Shown here: positions 48,655-57,387 of the stretch, piece by piece
Position numbering within the stretch: the stretch's first letter is position 1
Layout of the letters: every line of letters begins with the position of its first letter
NCBI GenBank assembly: GCA_964577615.1
Contig: CAZNZW010000004.1
Coordinates: 1-64,000, forward strand
DNA: 64,000 nt
DNA from: QNYZ01 sp964577615
GTDB lineage: Bacteria > Desulfobacterota > Desulfobacteria > Desulfobacterales > QNYZ01
Direction: 5' to 3'
Notes under the pieces: generated by a model
What the model was told of the DNA's origin: nothing
What the model saw: only the letters and a program-made list of their open reading frames with translations
Databases searched by the model: none
Translations under genes and position numbers: made by a program

Positions 48655-48948
48655 CTAAAACGGAATAATCGTATCCGCTGATTTAATCTTTTCGCCGACT
48701 TCCGCCATCGTTACCGGCTGGAATCCATGTTTTTCGACATTGGCCGGGACATTTGAAAAGCGTTCCCCTTCCATTTCGTCCAGAAAGCCCATGTTGTCGC
48801 TGTAGGCTTCATCCATATTGGCGATCTCATGATCGAGTACGAACATCTGCACTTCGGTCATTTCAAGCAGCAATCCCAGGCTGGTTCGCAGGCCTTCGTA
48901 TTGCTTTTCGACATCCTTGATCAGCACAGCTACCTTTTTCATGGCCAT
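48655..48948 (-). CDS. DsrF/TusC-like subunit (DsrE family, no cysteine)
   Basis: 97 aa. DsrE-like fold (KKVAVLIKDVEKQYEGLRTS at the start, IKSADTIIPF at the end). It contains no cysteine, like the structural TusC/DsrF subunit of the sulfur-relay hexamer. It starts immediately after the tusA stop and precedes the 57-aa gene, so stoichiometric synthesis with both is expected. Confidence 0.8.
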   Translation of the reverse strand: MAMKKVAVLIKDVEKQYEGLRTSLGLLLEMTEVQMFVLDHEIANMDEAYSDNMGFLDEMEGERFSNVPANVEKHGFQPVTMAEVGEKIKSADTIIPF

Positions 48949-49194
48949 CTACCCTTTCTGAATAAAGTATCGCGTGTATCCATCCGAGACATCGATCATG
49001 CCGAGAAACGTGTTGCCCCCTTTGTTGCCAAAGTCGGGGATATCGTTTTTTGACCCCGGGTCCGTCCCCTGGATTTCCAGAATCTGTCCTGCGGACAGGC
49101 CCTTCAGGGTTTTTTTGGTTTTCAGCATCGGCATGGGACAGGTCAGTCCCTTGGCATCCAGTACCTGATCCGGTTTAATATCTGCAACATCCAT
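48949..49194 (-). CDS. tusA: Sulfur carrier protein TusA
   Basis: 81 aa from ATG 49194, behind an AAAAGGAGA ribosome binding site. The CPxP motif is GLTCPMPMLK with the persulfide Cys at residue 19. TusA moves sulfane sulfur in tRNA thiolation, molybdopterin synthesis or dissimilatory sulfur metabolism. Position between a YeeE-type transporter and DsrE-like subunits fits the last of these or a thiosulfate-sulfur assimilation route. Confidence 0.93.
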   Translation of the reverse strand: MDVADIKPDQVLDAKGLTCPMPMLKTKKTLKGLSAGQILEIQGTDPGSKNDIPDFGNKGGNTFLGMIDVSDGYTRYFIQKG

Positions 49195-49219
49195 TTTTTT
49201 TCTCCTTTTCCAATGTGAG

Positions 49220-50416
49220 TTAAAAAATAACAAATTTTTCGGACGATTCGTTCCAGAGGGCCACAAACACCCAGAACAATAAAAAAATCAAAAATACCGG
49301 AATGGTCACATACCAGGAAATCAGGTCCGGGATAAACACGCCGTTACCCAGTTTGTCAAAGATACCGATCTTTTTGAAAAGCGTCGCGGCAATGGAATTG
49401 GTCAGGGCAAAGGTGACCAGCGTCACCAGCAACTTGGTATGGCCTTCACCCACCCGCCAGAGTGTACTGCTGGCACACCCGCCGGCAAGAAGCATGCCGA
49501 TACCGAAAATCATGCCGCCCAGCAGGCTGCCGACCCAGAAATTATGATAAACGCCGGTCATGGGATCCTGGATAAAGCTCCATTTGATCACCGCCGCGCC
49601 CAGTCCGTACACCATCAGGCTCAGGGCCACGGCCTTGACCGTTTCGGCCTCGCCGGTCATCAGCGGGCATCGAAATGCGCGGACAAAACAGAACCGCGCC
49701 CGGTGCATGACAAATCCGATCAGAAAACCGAAAAACAGCAGACCGCCATTAACAGTGGCCTCCAGGGCCGCGTACAGATAAAAAACCGCCACAACAATCA
49801 GCATGAGGGTCCCACCGGCAACAGGCTGCACACGATTCCAGTCGATCCCTTCGGTTTTCGGCTTTGTCGCCAGGGTAAACCAGCCCTGCGGCAGATGCTC
49901 CATTTCCCAGAGAAGATACCGCAGGCCGAGATAGGCACCGGCGCCCAGGCCAAACATCATGGCGATGCCCCCCAGGTCAAAAACAGCCAACGCAGTATAA
50001 AACCCGCCGACATTACAGCCAGCGGCCAGAACCGCTCCGGTTCCCATCAGCACGCCGCCGGCAAGGGCTTTGACGTATTCAAACGCCGGCGCCCGCCGTA
50101 CCTTGAACTGGCGGCTCATCAAAGCCGAAACAAGGGCACCGACAAACAACCCGAAATTGGACAGCGACATGGGCGACATCCAGGGCGGAAACGGGGGATG
50201 GGTCTTGTAAATTCCCAGAATATAGAGGATCCAGTTTCCCCAGTTCCGGTACCCGCCGGCAATGCCCCAGGGGCTGCCGCCCCAGAGGTAAATCTGCAGG
50301 GCCAGAACAGCAATAAACAGCCCGGCCAGCCAGACCGGCCAGTCCTTTTCAAACAGAACCGAATACCCTTTCCGGCTTTCCGATTTGATCGTACCGATAA
50401 AATTGTCACTTTCCAC
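49220..50416 (-). CDS. YeeE/YedE-family sulfur-compound transporter (TsuA-like)
   Basis: 398 aa, GTG start with GGGAG about 9 nt upstream. Integral membrane protein with about ten helices and an internal repeat. The conserved Cys-containing elements are AAGCNVGGFYT, ARFCFVRAF and AGGCASSTLWRVGEGH. In TsuA such cysteines line the thiosulfate path. With tusA 25 nt downstream the pair resembles the YeeE-YeeD (TusA-type) set. Thiosulfate or another sulfane-sulfur donor is the likely cargo. Confidence 0.88.
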   Translation of the reverse strand: MESDNFIGTIKSESRKGYSVLFEKDWPVWLAGLFIAVLALQIYLWGGSPWGIAGGYRNWGNWILYILGIYKTHPPFPPWMSPMSLSNFGLFVGALVSALMSRQFKVRRAPAFEYVKALAGGVLMGTGAVLAAGCNVGGFYTALAVFDLGGIAMMFGLGAGAYLGLRYLLWEMEHLPQGWFTLATKPKTEGIDWNRVQPVAGGTLMLIVVAVFYLYAALEATVNGGLLFFGFLIGFVMHRARFCFVRAFRCPLMTGEAETVKAVALSLMVYGLGAAVIKWSFIQDPMTGVYHNFWVGSLLGGMIFGIGMLLAGGCASSTLWRVGEGHTKLLVTLVTFALTNSIAATLFKKIGIFDKLGNGVFIPDLISWYVTIPVFLIFLLFWVFVALWNESSEKFVIF

Positions 50417-50549
50417 GGCGATGTTCTCCCGGCTGACACTCTGCGGGTGATTATTCCGGTAAATCGTTCAGCACCCGCCAGTTGCTCTTTTCTGATAAAA
50501 GCCGGCATCCATTAATAATGCAAATGCCGGCGTCAATTCCAGTATTCAA

Positions 50550-50586
50550 GAAATTCAACCGACACCACAGGCGCCGGTTGAATTTC
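50550..50586 (-). terminator. Perfect 12-bp hairpin after the porin gene
   Basis: GAAATTCAACCG (50550-50561) and CGGTTGAATTTC (50575-50586) with a 13-nt loop. It lies 26 nt past the porin stop on the same transcript, with only a short U-poor tail. Probable terminator or 3' stabiliser separating the porin from the YeeE operon. Confidence 0.55.
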
Positions 50587-50611
50587 GTCTCTGTGTTTTC
50601 TCAATCCGGGT

Positions 50612-52429
50612 TTAAAACCGCATTGTTATAGACAGGTAGGCCGTCCAGACATCATCCACCACGGCATTTAAAGCATCAAGACCCGTGGCGTCTTTGATTT
50701 TGACCGGTTTGCCCAGCGGATTACCGCTGCCCGTATACTCGTAATCGTAATACTGCCCGCCAAGCTTGACAAAGAAATGCTGTCCAAAAATCGGCTGGAT
50801 GTAATACGCTTCGTAAACGCTGCCCCGAACGGCCAGCTTGCTGCCCACCAGGGAGTCTTCGGCGCCGGTAAAGTTAAACCAGTACTTCGATCCCCAGTTG
50901 TATTCAAGACCCAGACGCCCGTCTTTCGGCATGGGAAAGAGCACGCCGGCATATACATTGTATCCGTCATGGCTCTTAAGCTCGCCGTTGGAGCTGAGCA
51001 GCCCCTGGCCCATCATTTCATAGAAAGGATTGCGGGAAATTCGATCCGGACTCGTATGGGTCCACGATCCGGCAAAGAAGAAATCGATATCGGCAAACAT
51101 TTCCGAGAAATTGGTCCGTAATAAAAAGGTGGCCGCGTCCCAGTCGCCCAGATTGGTCGAAGGTTCCATGCGGGTGATAAAACCGCCGTTATTAGGTGTG
51201 AAGTAGTATTCGTTTTTCCCGTCTCCATTGGTATCCTGGCGGGAAATGATAAACGGCATGACCGTCAGGCCGGTAAACCCATCGGTAATATCCCAGGCAT
51301 GGGCATAATTCAAAACCGCGCTGGTCATATCGTTATCGAACAGGGTGGCAATGAAACCTGCCAGATGGACATCATCCACCTGCGGGCGGGTTTCGTTGAG
51401 CGAAAAGGTGTTGCCCCAGTCGCCTTCAAATCCGACGCCGTAACAGAGTTTAAAAGCCGCTCCCGGGATCCCGGTGGCATCTTCCAGCCCGAAATTCAGG
51501 GACGCGCCGTCAAACTGCCAGTTGATAATCGTTCTCAGTGGAGATCCGCCCTCCAGGCTGTAGTTGCCGTATTCCGCCGGCGGGCCTTCAGTCGCCGGGC
51601 GACGCCCCAGTGAGAAATTGATCGGCACGGGCCCGACCGTCTTTTTATAGTTAAAATAGGCCCGTTCCAGACGGAGAACATCCCCATGAGGCAGGCTGCT
51701 CGTGTTCCCGTCAAACGTGACGTCCCCCAGGCTGCCCTGGTTGAATTTTACGCCGGTACTGTCTCCAAATACTTTATAGGCGGACAGCCGTCCGGCAAAA
51801 TTCAGGCTCGAGTTGAATTTTGCCTTCATACCGAGCCGAAACCGGTTCGTAAAAATGACATCATTATCGGCATCATGTTTTTCGGCCGGAGGCACCATGC
51901 CGGCATAATTCATCAAGCCCATCATGCCCTGAATCTGCCCCAGCGTCGCGCCGTTAAAGCCGCCACTCATCTGGCCCATCATCTGCTGTACCTGGGCCGG
52001 GCTCATCATCTGCATGAGTCCCTGAAAATCGGCCGCGCCCATGCCGGCCACCTGGGGATTCACATTGGTGAAAAAGCTGTTGATCATCTGGCCGGGCGCC
52101 ATCCGGGTATCGCTGTAATGCAGAGAATCGGCTTTGGTTCTCAATTCCACACCAAAAGAGACTTTGTCGGTCGCCGTGTGGATTTCGGCCTTATTCAGCC
52201 GCTCATCCATTTCTTTGATTCGTTTGGTCTTTTTAGCGTCTGTCGTCTGTAGTTTTTCCAGTTTATCCTGCACCTGTTTCACCTGGTCGGATAAAACTTT
52301 CAACTGATCCTTCAGCGCCTGAATATCATCAGACGCCCAAGCACCGGGTGCCGCCATCAACATCAATAGCAAAAAGATTCCACACCGCCCCAATAAGCGC
52401 ATTCCCCCATACTTGCCGTTTTTCCTCAT
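50612..52429 (-). CDS. Outer-membrane porin-like protein (DUF3373 type)
   Basis: 605 aa from ATG 52429, with AGGAGG five nt upstream. Signal peptide about 1-32 (cleavage near AWA), coiled coil about 33-75 (DIQALKDQLKVLSDQVKQV), then a long beta-barrel ending in aromatic Phe (YLSITMRF), the outer-membrane insertion signal. Residues about 120-180 form a Met/Gln/Gly-rich segment (LMQMMSPAQVQQMMGQMSGG). No known substrate. A MarR regulator lies upstream on the same strand with a palindrome between. Confidence 0.8.
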   Translation of the reverse strand: MRKNGKYGGMRLLGRCGIFLLLMLMAAPGAWASDDIQALKDQLKVLSDQVKQVQDKLEKLQTTDAKKTKRIKEMDERLNKAEIHTATDKVSFGVELRTKADSLHYSDTRMAPGQMINSFFTNVNPQVAGMGAADFQGLMQMMSPAQVQQMMGQMSGGFNGATLGQIQGMMGLMNYAGMVPPAEKHDADNDVIFTNRFRLGMKAKFNSSLNFAGRLSAYKVFGDSTGVKFNQGSLGDVTFDGNTSSLPHGDVLRLERAYFNYKKTVGPVPINFSLGRRPATEGPPAEYGNYSLEGGSPLRTIINWQFDGASLNFGLEDATGIPGAAFKLCYGVGFEGDWGNTFSLNETRPQVDDVHLAGFIATLFDNDMTSAVLNYAHAWDITDGFTGLTVMPFIISRQDTNGDGKNEYYFTPNNGGFITRMEPSTNLGDWDAATFLLRTNFSEMFADIDFFFAGSWTHTSPDRISRNPFYEMMGQGLLSSNGELKSHDGYNVYAGVLFPMPKDGRLGLEYNWGSKYWFNFTGAEDSLVGSKLAVRGSVYEAYYIQPIFGQHFFVKLGGQYYDYEYTGSGNPLGKPVKIKDATGLDALNAVVDDVWTAYLSITMRF

Positions 52430-52600
52430 CATCTCCTCCTGTAGATATGGATCCAATTAAAAAACCGGGCCGTAGTGCCTACCGCCCACTTCAACAAATA
52501 CCTGCATTTCCGGTTTTTCCATATGCGCAGTAAAAAAAATCCAAAAATACCGACCGGACCCAATCACTGGCATGTAAAACCAGACTGTCCCTTATCAAAA

Positions 52601-52619
52601 GATTGAAATTTCTTCAATC
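52601..52619. promoter_or_regulatory. Palindrome upstream of the porin, candidate MarR operator
   Basis: GATTGAA (52601-52607) and TTCAATC (52613-52619) form a perfect 7-bp inverted repeat with a 5-nt spacer, the size class bound by MarR dimers. It stands between the MarR gene and the porin start. Nothing else was recognised in 52430-52690. Confidence 0.5.
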
Positions 52620-52690
52620 ACCGTCGGTTATTTTCATATTATGAACATTTTCCCTGCCTGCCGGCGGCTGAAAACAAAACACCCGCCGCA

Positions 52691-53170
52691 TCACACCATC
52701 AATTCCTTAACCGCCAGCATCGACGATCGCAACAGGTGCAGATCTTCAAGGACCGTCTTTCTCTGGTCAGATGTGAATTGCCGCAGGGTTTCCCGGTGAA
52801 CATAATTCAAAAATTCCCGGATGGTGTCCATCCGTTTTTGCCCTTCGGGGGTTAAACTGAGAAGCGTTATGCGTGAATCTTCCGGATCTTTCACACGTTT
52901 AAGAAATTTTTTTTCAACCAGTCCATCAACAATTTTTGTCACCCGGCTTTTAACGACATTGAGCTTGTAGGCAATTCTTTTACTCGTCAGATACCGACTC
53001 TTCCCAAACAGGAGCAGGCAGCGTATTTCAGCATCGGGCAGCTGAAACTTTTCGCTCTGGTACTGTGCCCGTTCCTGACAGCATCGGAACAGGTCGGATA
53101 TCAACGATTCAAACTGCGTCAGCTGATAATCGGGTATGTCCGCCTCATTTGTACGGGAATTATCTTTCAT
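52691..53170 (-). CDS. MarR family transcriptional regulator
   Basis: 159 aa from ATG 53170. Winged-helix domain: LTSKRIAYKLNVVKSRVTKIVDGLVEKKFLKRV split over the recognition helix, followed by the wing DPEDSRITLLSLT, the MarR signature. Helices at both ends form the dimer interface. The N-terminal Asn/Asp-rich stretch is short. There is no ribosome binding site, and a consensus promoter lies right before the ATG, so the mRNA is probably leaderless. Likely targets: the porin and the divergent rhodanese. Confidence 0.9.
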   Translation of the reverse strand: MKDNSRTNEADIPDYQLTQFESLISDLFRCCQERAQYQSEKFQLPDAEIRCLLLFGKSRYLTSKRIAYKLNVVKSRVTKIVDGLVEKKFLKRVKDPEDSRITLLSLTPEGQKRMDTIREFLNYVHRETLRQFTSDQRKTVLEDLHLLRSSMLAVKELMV

Positions 53171-53177
53171 AGCGTGA

Positions 53178-53205
53178 ATTATATTGAATTCCGGTGGGAT
53201 GTCAA
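53178..53205 (-). promoter_or_regulatory. Consensus promoter of marR, leaderless arrangement
   Basis: Reading leftwards: TTGACA (complement of 53200-53205), 16-nt spacer, TATAAT (complement of 53178-53183). The ATG lies seven nt after the -10, at the expected transcription start. The rest of the 53171-53416 gap shows no gene. Confidence 0.8.
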
Positions 53206-53416
53206 TACTTCTTTTCACTCTCCGGACAGGCCGGGGTCGGGATCCACTCAACAGTTGAAGGATTGATAAAAAAGCGGCACAATGGTATGAACAACAATCC
53301 ATCCCGCATCAACGCGGCATCCCGCCGAAAGACATTTTGAGTGCCAGCGGGCATGCGGATCTGGTCATTCAATGCGGCCGCTGTTGAATTCAGCCGGATA
53401 ACATAAAAGGAAACAC

Positions 53417-54541
53417 ATGGATCGAATATACAAAACGCCGGGCGTGCTTATTATAAAAATAATCGCGGTTTTTCTTATCGGATGCGCACCCATGCCGGCG
53501 CACCGGGCCGCCCCTCCGCCTCAGGCAGAAGCAGCGGGCCAATTTCATACACTGGTGGATGTGGCATTTGTCCGGCCATACATCCGCATGCCCCGCCCCC
53601 GGGGAGTCGCCATTATTGATTCCCGGCCTTATCTGTCCGGGTTTATTGCCGGACACATCCCCACGGCCGTCAGCATCCCCGCCGCACAATTCGATCAGTT
53701 TACCCATCGGCTGCCAGCGGATAAAAACAGTCTGCTGATTTTCTATTGCGATAACACCACCTGCCGGCAAAGTCACGCGTCCGCCAGGAAAGCGGAACAG
53801 CTCGGGTACCATAATGTCAAGGTTCTGGCCGGCGGATATTCAGCGTATATCCGCTCGCCAGGCGCTTATGCCGGTATTTCCGCGCCGTACCTGATCCAAT
53901 TGCTCTCATCCGGTCGCTTAATGCTCGTCGATGCCCGGCCCAGGCGGGCCAAATACGACAAGGGCTATATCCCCACCGCCATCAGCATGCCCGTCACCGA
54001 GTTTGATCAGCTCAAAGGCAAACTGCCGGCCGACAGGACCTTCCCGCTCGTTTTTTATTGTTGCGGATTGACATGAAAGCTGAGTCATCAAGCCGCCCGG
54101 CGGGCGGTTGCAATGGGATATACCAACGTCAAAGTCTTTGAGGCCGGCTATCCCGGCTACCAGAAATACATTGCCGCCCATGGCGATGATGCTGTACTCG
54201 AAGCGGGAAAAGAAGAGGGAGCCGTCGATATCGCGGCCTTTAAAAAGGCCCTGTCAGATCATCCGGCCAGCATGATGATTATCGATGTCCGCGACCCGGA
54301 CGAATTTGCCGATGGACATTTCAAGACAGCCGTCAATCTCCCCCTGGGTACTTTTGATGAAAAAATCCCCGCCCTGCCTGCGGATAAACCCATTGTCCTT
54401 GTCTGCGCCACAGGCGGTCGGGCCGGAGAGGCTTTCTATATGATCCAGGACCTGCGGCCGGCGCTGAAAAATGTCTATTTCCTCGATGCCGAATGCACCT
54501 ACCACAAAGACGGGTCATACCAGTTGAAACCACCCGAGTAG
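53417..54541 (+). CDS. Triple-rhodanese lipoprotein, probable selenoprotein (Sec220)
   Basis: One frame of 374 residues if the TGA at 54074-54076 is read as selenocysteine. Signal sequence with lipobox LIGC (Cys23), then three rhodanese domains (about 45-145, 155-250 and 270-374). The loop of domain 1 reads FYCDNTTCRQSHASA; domain 2 reads FYCCGLT-U-KLSHQAA with the TGA exactly under the second Cys; domain 3 has VLVCATGGRAG. Similarity continues unbroken past the TGA. A SECIS-like hairpin begins 12 nt after it. Without Sec insertion the protein would stop after 219 residues in mid-domain. Role: periplasmic sulfane-sulfur or selenium transfer. A mutated pseudogene is the alternative. Confidence 0.82.
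54089..54110 (+). promoter_or_regulatory. SECIS-like hairpin downstream of in-frame TGA
   Basis: CAA-G-CCGCCC (54089-54098) pairs with GGGCGGTTG (54102-54110), nine pairs with one bulged G and a GGC apical loop. It starts 12 nt after the TGA, with the loop about 23 nt downstream. Distance, stem and a G in the first loop positions agree with bacterial SECIS elements bound by SelB. Confidence 0.6.
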
Positions 54542-54569
54542 TTGATTAGTCTTCGCAGGCCGGGACGCC

Positions 54570-55211
54570 TTACCGGCCGTCACCAGTCGCTTGAATGCTC
54601 AACCGGATCGCCTGACCGGGCCGCCCGGCTTCCAGCAGCGCCGCGAGGGTCACTTTCTTACCGTCCAGCATCAGCGAACTTTCCGATCCGGTCAAAACCG
54701 GCGCGGCAAGATTTAGAAATACCCGCACGGCCGAGACGTCCACATCGACCCCTTTTTCCAGAAAAGCCGGCCCGAGTTCCCGGGCCACAACGTTAAAAAG
54801 CCGGATCGTCACCGTTCCCAGTGTGGATTCGGCTGGTGAATCGCCGCTTCCGGTACCCGTTGCCTGACAGGAAATACGTTGTCTCAGCTTGGCATAAAAG
54901 CCGCCCTTGCGCATGGTGGCCCCCACCAGGCCGGGCATGGCGGCGGACAGGGCCACAATGTCACCATCAGAAACCACCGTTTTTTCAACATCATCCACCG
55001 GGCTGCTGTTTAAAAACAAGGTCTGTACCCGGTTTTTCAGATAATCCGCATCGATCCCGAGTTGACCGCACAACAGACGGGAAAGAGATCCACCCACCCG
55101 GGCCTGTACTGAAAATCCTTTGGACAGCAGCGCCTGCAGTCCGGGCAAAACTGTTTCCCGCGAGCGGATGTAAATTCCAGATTCTTTTGTATCCATGTTT
55201 GATAAAGTCAT
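54570..55211 (-). CDS. Uncharacterised 213-aa protein
   Basis: 213 aa with AAGGAGG five nt before ATG 55211. No signal peptide or transmembrane helix. Predicted soluble alpha/beta protein with segments VQARVGGSLSRLLCGQLGID, NSSPVDDVEKTVVSDGD and LSAAMPGLVGATMRKGG. I recognise no family. It is convergent with the rhodanese and lies 44 nt downstream of the FmdB-like gene on the same strand, probably in one transcript. Confidence 0.7.
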   Translation of the reverse strand: MTLSNMDTKESGIYIRSRETVLPGLQALLSKGFSVQARVGGSLSRLLCGQLGIDADYLKNRVQTLFLNSSPVDDVEKTVVSDGDIVALSAAMPGLVGATMRKGGFYAKLRQRISCQATGTGSGDSPAESTLGTVTIRLFNVVARELGPAFLEKGVDVDVSAVRVFLNLAAPVLTGSESSLMLDGKKVTLAALLEAGRPGQAIRLSIQATGDGR

Positions 55212-55254
55212 GCAGCCTCCTTATGCCAGGAACATTGAAAATGCCGATTGTCGA

Positions 55255-55746
55255 TCACAAATCGTACAGGGTATCATCCCGCCGGGGGGGAAGTCTGCGC
55301 CGGGCCGTCTTACTTTTCCGATCCGGCAGCAGAAACGGATCTTCCGTTTCAAGCAGATCCCCCATCTGCGCTTCGATTTCATCCGGATCCTGACCGTCTT
55401 TCATCCGTTGAAGCGCTTCCTGCATCCCCGGGCCCAGTTCCATGCCGGTGATATCGGTCAGTTTTTCCATCAGTTTTGCGGCCTGGCGGGGATCGTCTTC
55501 GTTGATCTGTCCCGCCTCGGTGGCCAGCATCTGCATGGCTTTTTCCATCTTGCGCTCGTCAATGGGAAAATCGTCCACGGCATCTTCTTCCTGTTTACGG
55601 CCGCCGATGGCAAAAAGGGAGATTTCACGTGTCAGGGACCGGGTTTTACATTGGGGGCACTTGGGGCGTTTGGTCGTGTTGATGGTCTTTGAGAAAAAAT
55701 TGAATATCGTATGGCATGCATCACAATAAAATTCGTAAATCGGCAT
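55255..55746 (-). CDS. FmdB-type zinc-ribbon protein
   Basis: 163 aa. N-terminal FmdB zinc ribbon: MPIYEFYCDACHTIF and CPQCKTRSL supply the two CxxC pairs (residues about 8-33). An acidic helical tail follows, longer than in typical FmdB. FmdB was first described as a regulatory protein near formamidase, but the general role is unproven. It lies 140 nt downstream of the MtmB-like gene, possibly in the same transcript. Confidence 0.85.
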   Translation of the reverse strand: MPIYEFYCDACHTIFNFFSKTINTTKRPKCPQCKTRSLTREISLFAIGGRKQEEDAVDDFPIDERKMEKAMQMLATEAGQINEDDPRQAAKLMEKLTDITGMELGPGMQEALQRMKDGQDPDEIEAQMGDLLETEDPFLLPDRKSKTARRRLPPRRDDTLYDL

Positions 55747-55886
55747 GGCGCTTTCCTCTCTGATCGCGGTTTTTTCATCAGGGGATCTGATGGGTTCACA
55801 TCAGATCCCTTGCGACTTAATTTACCACGAATTCATCAAAGAAAAAAGACGGTATGCACCGATCAAAAAGGCCGCCGCTTCGCTGT

Positions 55887-57269
55887 CTAAAAAGGAAACA
55901 CCACGCCCATTGCGGCAATGTCGTCTTTCACCTTTCGATACATGTCATAATGCTCCTGGCTGGGAAGCGCTTTGGCAACATCATAGCATTCAGGGTATTC
56001 CTTGCCCATGGACGCGGTCGCCGCCTGATCTTCGTATTTGGCCAGCAGTTTCAGGGCAATCTCATTGGCTGCCTCGCGGGTCATCCCCATCTGGGCCACG
56101 GCATGGCCGACCTCGACCCCCAGGCGGGCTTCCATGGGCGTGGCACGGTTCCGGTATTTATTGCGGGTGGAGGCCATCTCCCATAAATGCCAGCCACTGA
56201 CCGTACTGACCAGGGCATGGCAGGCCGTTTCATAAAAAAGCATCTCGGTCATGGGGCCGGCATTGGCAAAACCGTTACTGGTGTACAGCAGCTTGCTGTT
56301 ACGCGCCATGGCCTGACCGGCCATGGCAATGGGCCACAGCAATTCCCGGGTGGTATTGGATCCATAATTGAGATGAAAGGGAAAATGCTGATTGAACATG
56401 GCCCCGTGAATCAGAAGCCCCTTGAGACTGTAAGCCACCAGAGTAACGGCCACGCCTTCGGAGCCGCCGCACCAGCCGCCGTAAATGGGGCCGGTCAGAT
56501 TGCCGGTGTAACAGCCATATTGGGCATAATGAACCGAGCGGTTGAGAAGGGTGTCGGCGGTTTTAAATTCGGTTAACGATCCCACCAGGCGGGCGTCGGT
56601 GGTGCGGACGCCCCATTCGTCGTTGGAAACTGCAATCTGGCCGGCATCATGCTCGGCCGTCCCCACAGCCACAAAAAAGGTGCCCGGGCGACCCAGTTGC
56701 CGGGCAGCGGCCCGCATATTGTAAATATGCTGGATGCAGCCGTTGATTTCAGTCGGCCCGCCCGACTCGATCAACTGCCCGATGGCATCTTCCAGAATCG
56801 GGGCGCAGAAGCCGTCGAGCAACGGCTCTTTCAGGTAGGCGGCGCACATGGAATGATGCAGATGTTCGTCAACGGTAATGTCCGGGCTGTAAATACAGAA
56901 AGGCGGCTCGGTATCCTCCACCTGCCGATGTTTCCACAGCCTGGCATCTTTGCCTTCACCCACCCAGTACCGGTCTTTGGCAACATACAGCGCCTCTTTG
57001 ATCTCCGCGTCGGTCACCTGAATGATGCGGTGAGAATCGATATTATAGACGCCGACTTCCCGGAAAAGGTCCCAGCCCGCCTGCCAGATGCGATCCGCCA
57101 TGGCATCGTCGGCGGGCAGCGGCGTTTCCGGATCGTATTTTATCTCGTATTTTTTGATAATTTTCTTGAGCGTCGGGGTAAACAATCTGGGCAGAAAATC
57201 GTCTTCGTCAATGTGGGGGCCGGTCTTGGACCGGTCCATCATTTCCCAGATGCGATAGGCTGTGGTCAT
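55887..57269 (-). CDS. MtmB-family (monomethylamine methyltransferase-like) protein without pyrrolysine
   Basis: 460 aa, the length of archaeal MtmB (458). Similarity extends end to end, e.g. GPIYGGWCGGSEG, NYGSNTTRELLWPIA, AGPMTEMLFYETA, PMEARLGVEVGHAVA and the C-terminus EYPECYDV...LGVVF-like. MtmB moves the methyl group of monomethylamine to a corrinoid protein using pyrrolysine encoded by in-frame TAG. Here the corresponding place follows GRPG (193-196), at about Val200, and there is no amber codon. The substrate is therefore probably not a primary methylamine. It lies 118 nt downstream of the corrinoid protein gene, on the same strand. Non-pyrrolysine MttB relatives demethylate betaines, so a quaternary or N-methyl amino acid is a reasonable guess. 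Confidence 0.82.
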   Translation of the reverse strand: MTTAYRIWEMMDRSKTGPHIDEDDFLPRLFTPTLKKIIKKYEIKYDPETPLPADDAMADRIWQAGWDLFREVGVYNIDSHRIIQVTDAEIKEALYVAKDRYWVGEGKDARLWKHRQVEDTEPPFCIYSPDITVDEHLHHSMCAAYLKEPLLDGFCAPILEDAIGQLIESGGPTEINGCIQHIYNMRAAARQLGRPGTFFVAVGTAEHDAGQIAVSNDEWGVRTTDARLVGSLTEFKTADTLLNRSVHYAQYGCYTGNLTGPIYGGWCGGSEGVAVTLVAYSLKGLLIHGAMFNQHFPFHLNYGSNTTRELLWPIAMAGQAMARNSKLLYTSNGFANAGPMTEMLFYETACHALVSTVSGWHLWEMASTRNKYRNRATPMEARLGVEVGHAVAQMGMTREAANEIALKLLAKYEDQAATASMGKEYPECYDVAKALPSQEHYDMYRKVKDDIAAMGVVFPF

Positions 57270-57387
57270 GGTGATTCCTCCCGTCGGTTATCAGTCTCCC
57301 GCATACAGACCATCCTCAGGTCATCTTTGAATAAATCAATACCTGAATACCGTCATTGAAATTTGGCTGGTTCCGTTATCCCCAGTT

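Noticed and set aside
53417..54076. A truncated rhodanese pseudogene followed by a separate 142-aa rhodanese gene
   Set aside because: Both parts are in the same frame, similarity runs through the TGA, the TGA replaces a cysteine position and a SECIS-like hairpin follows. A selenoprotein explains this better, though a nonsense mutation cannot be excluded.
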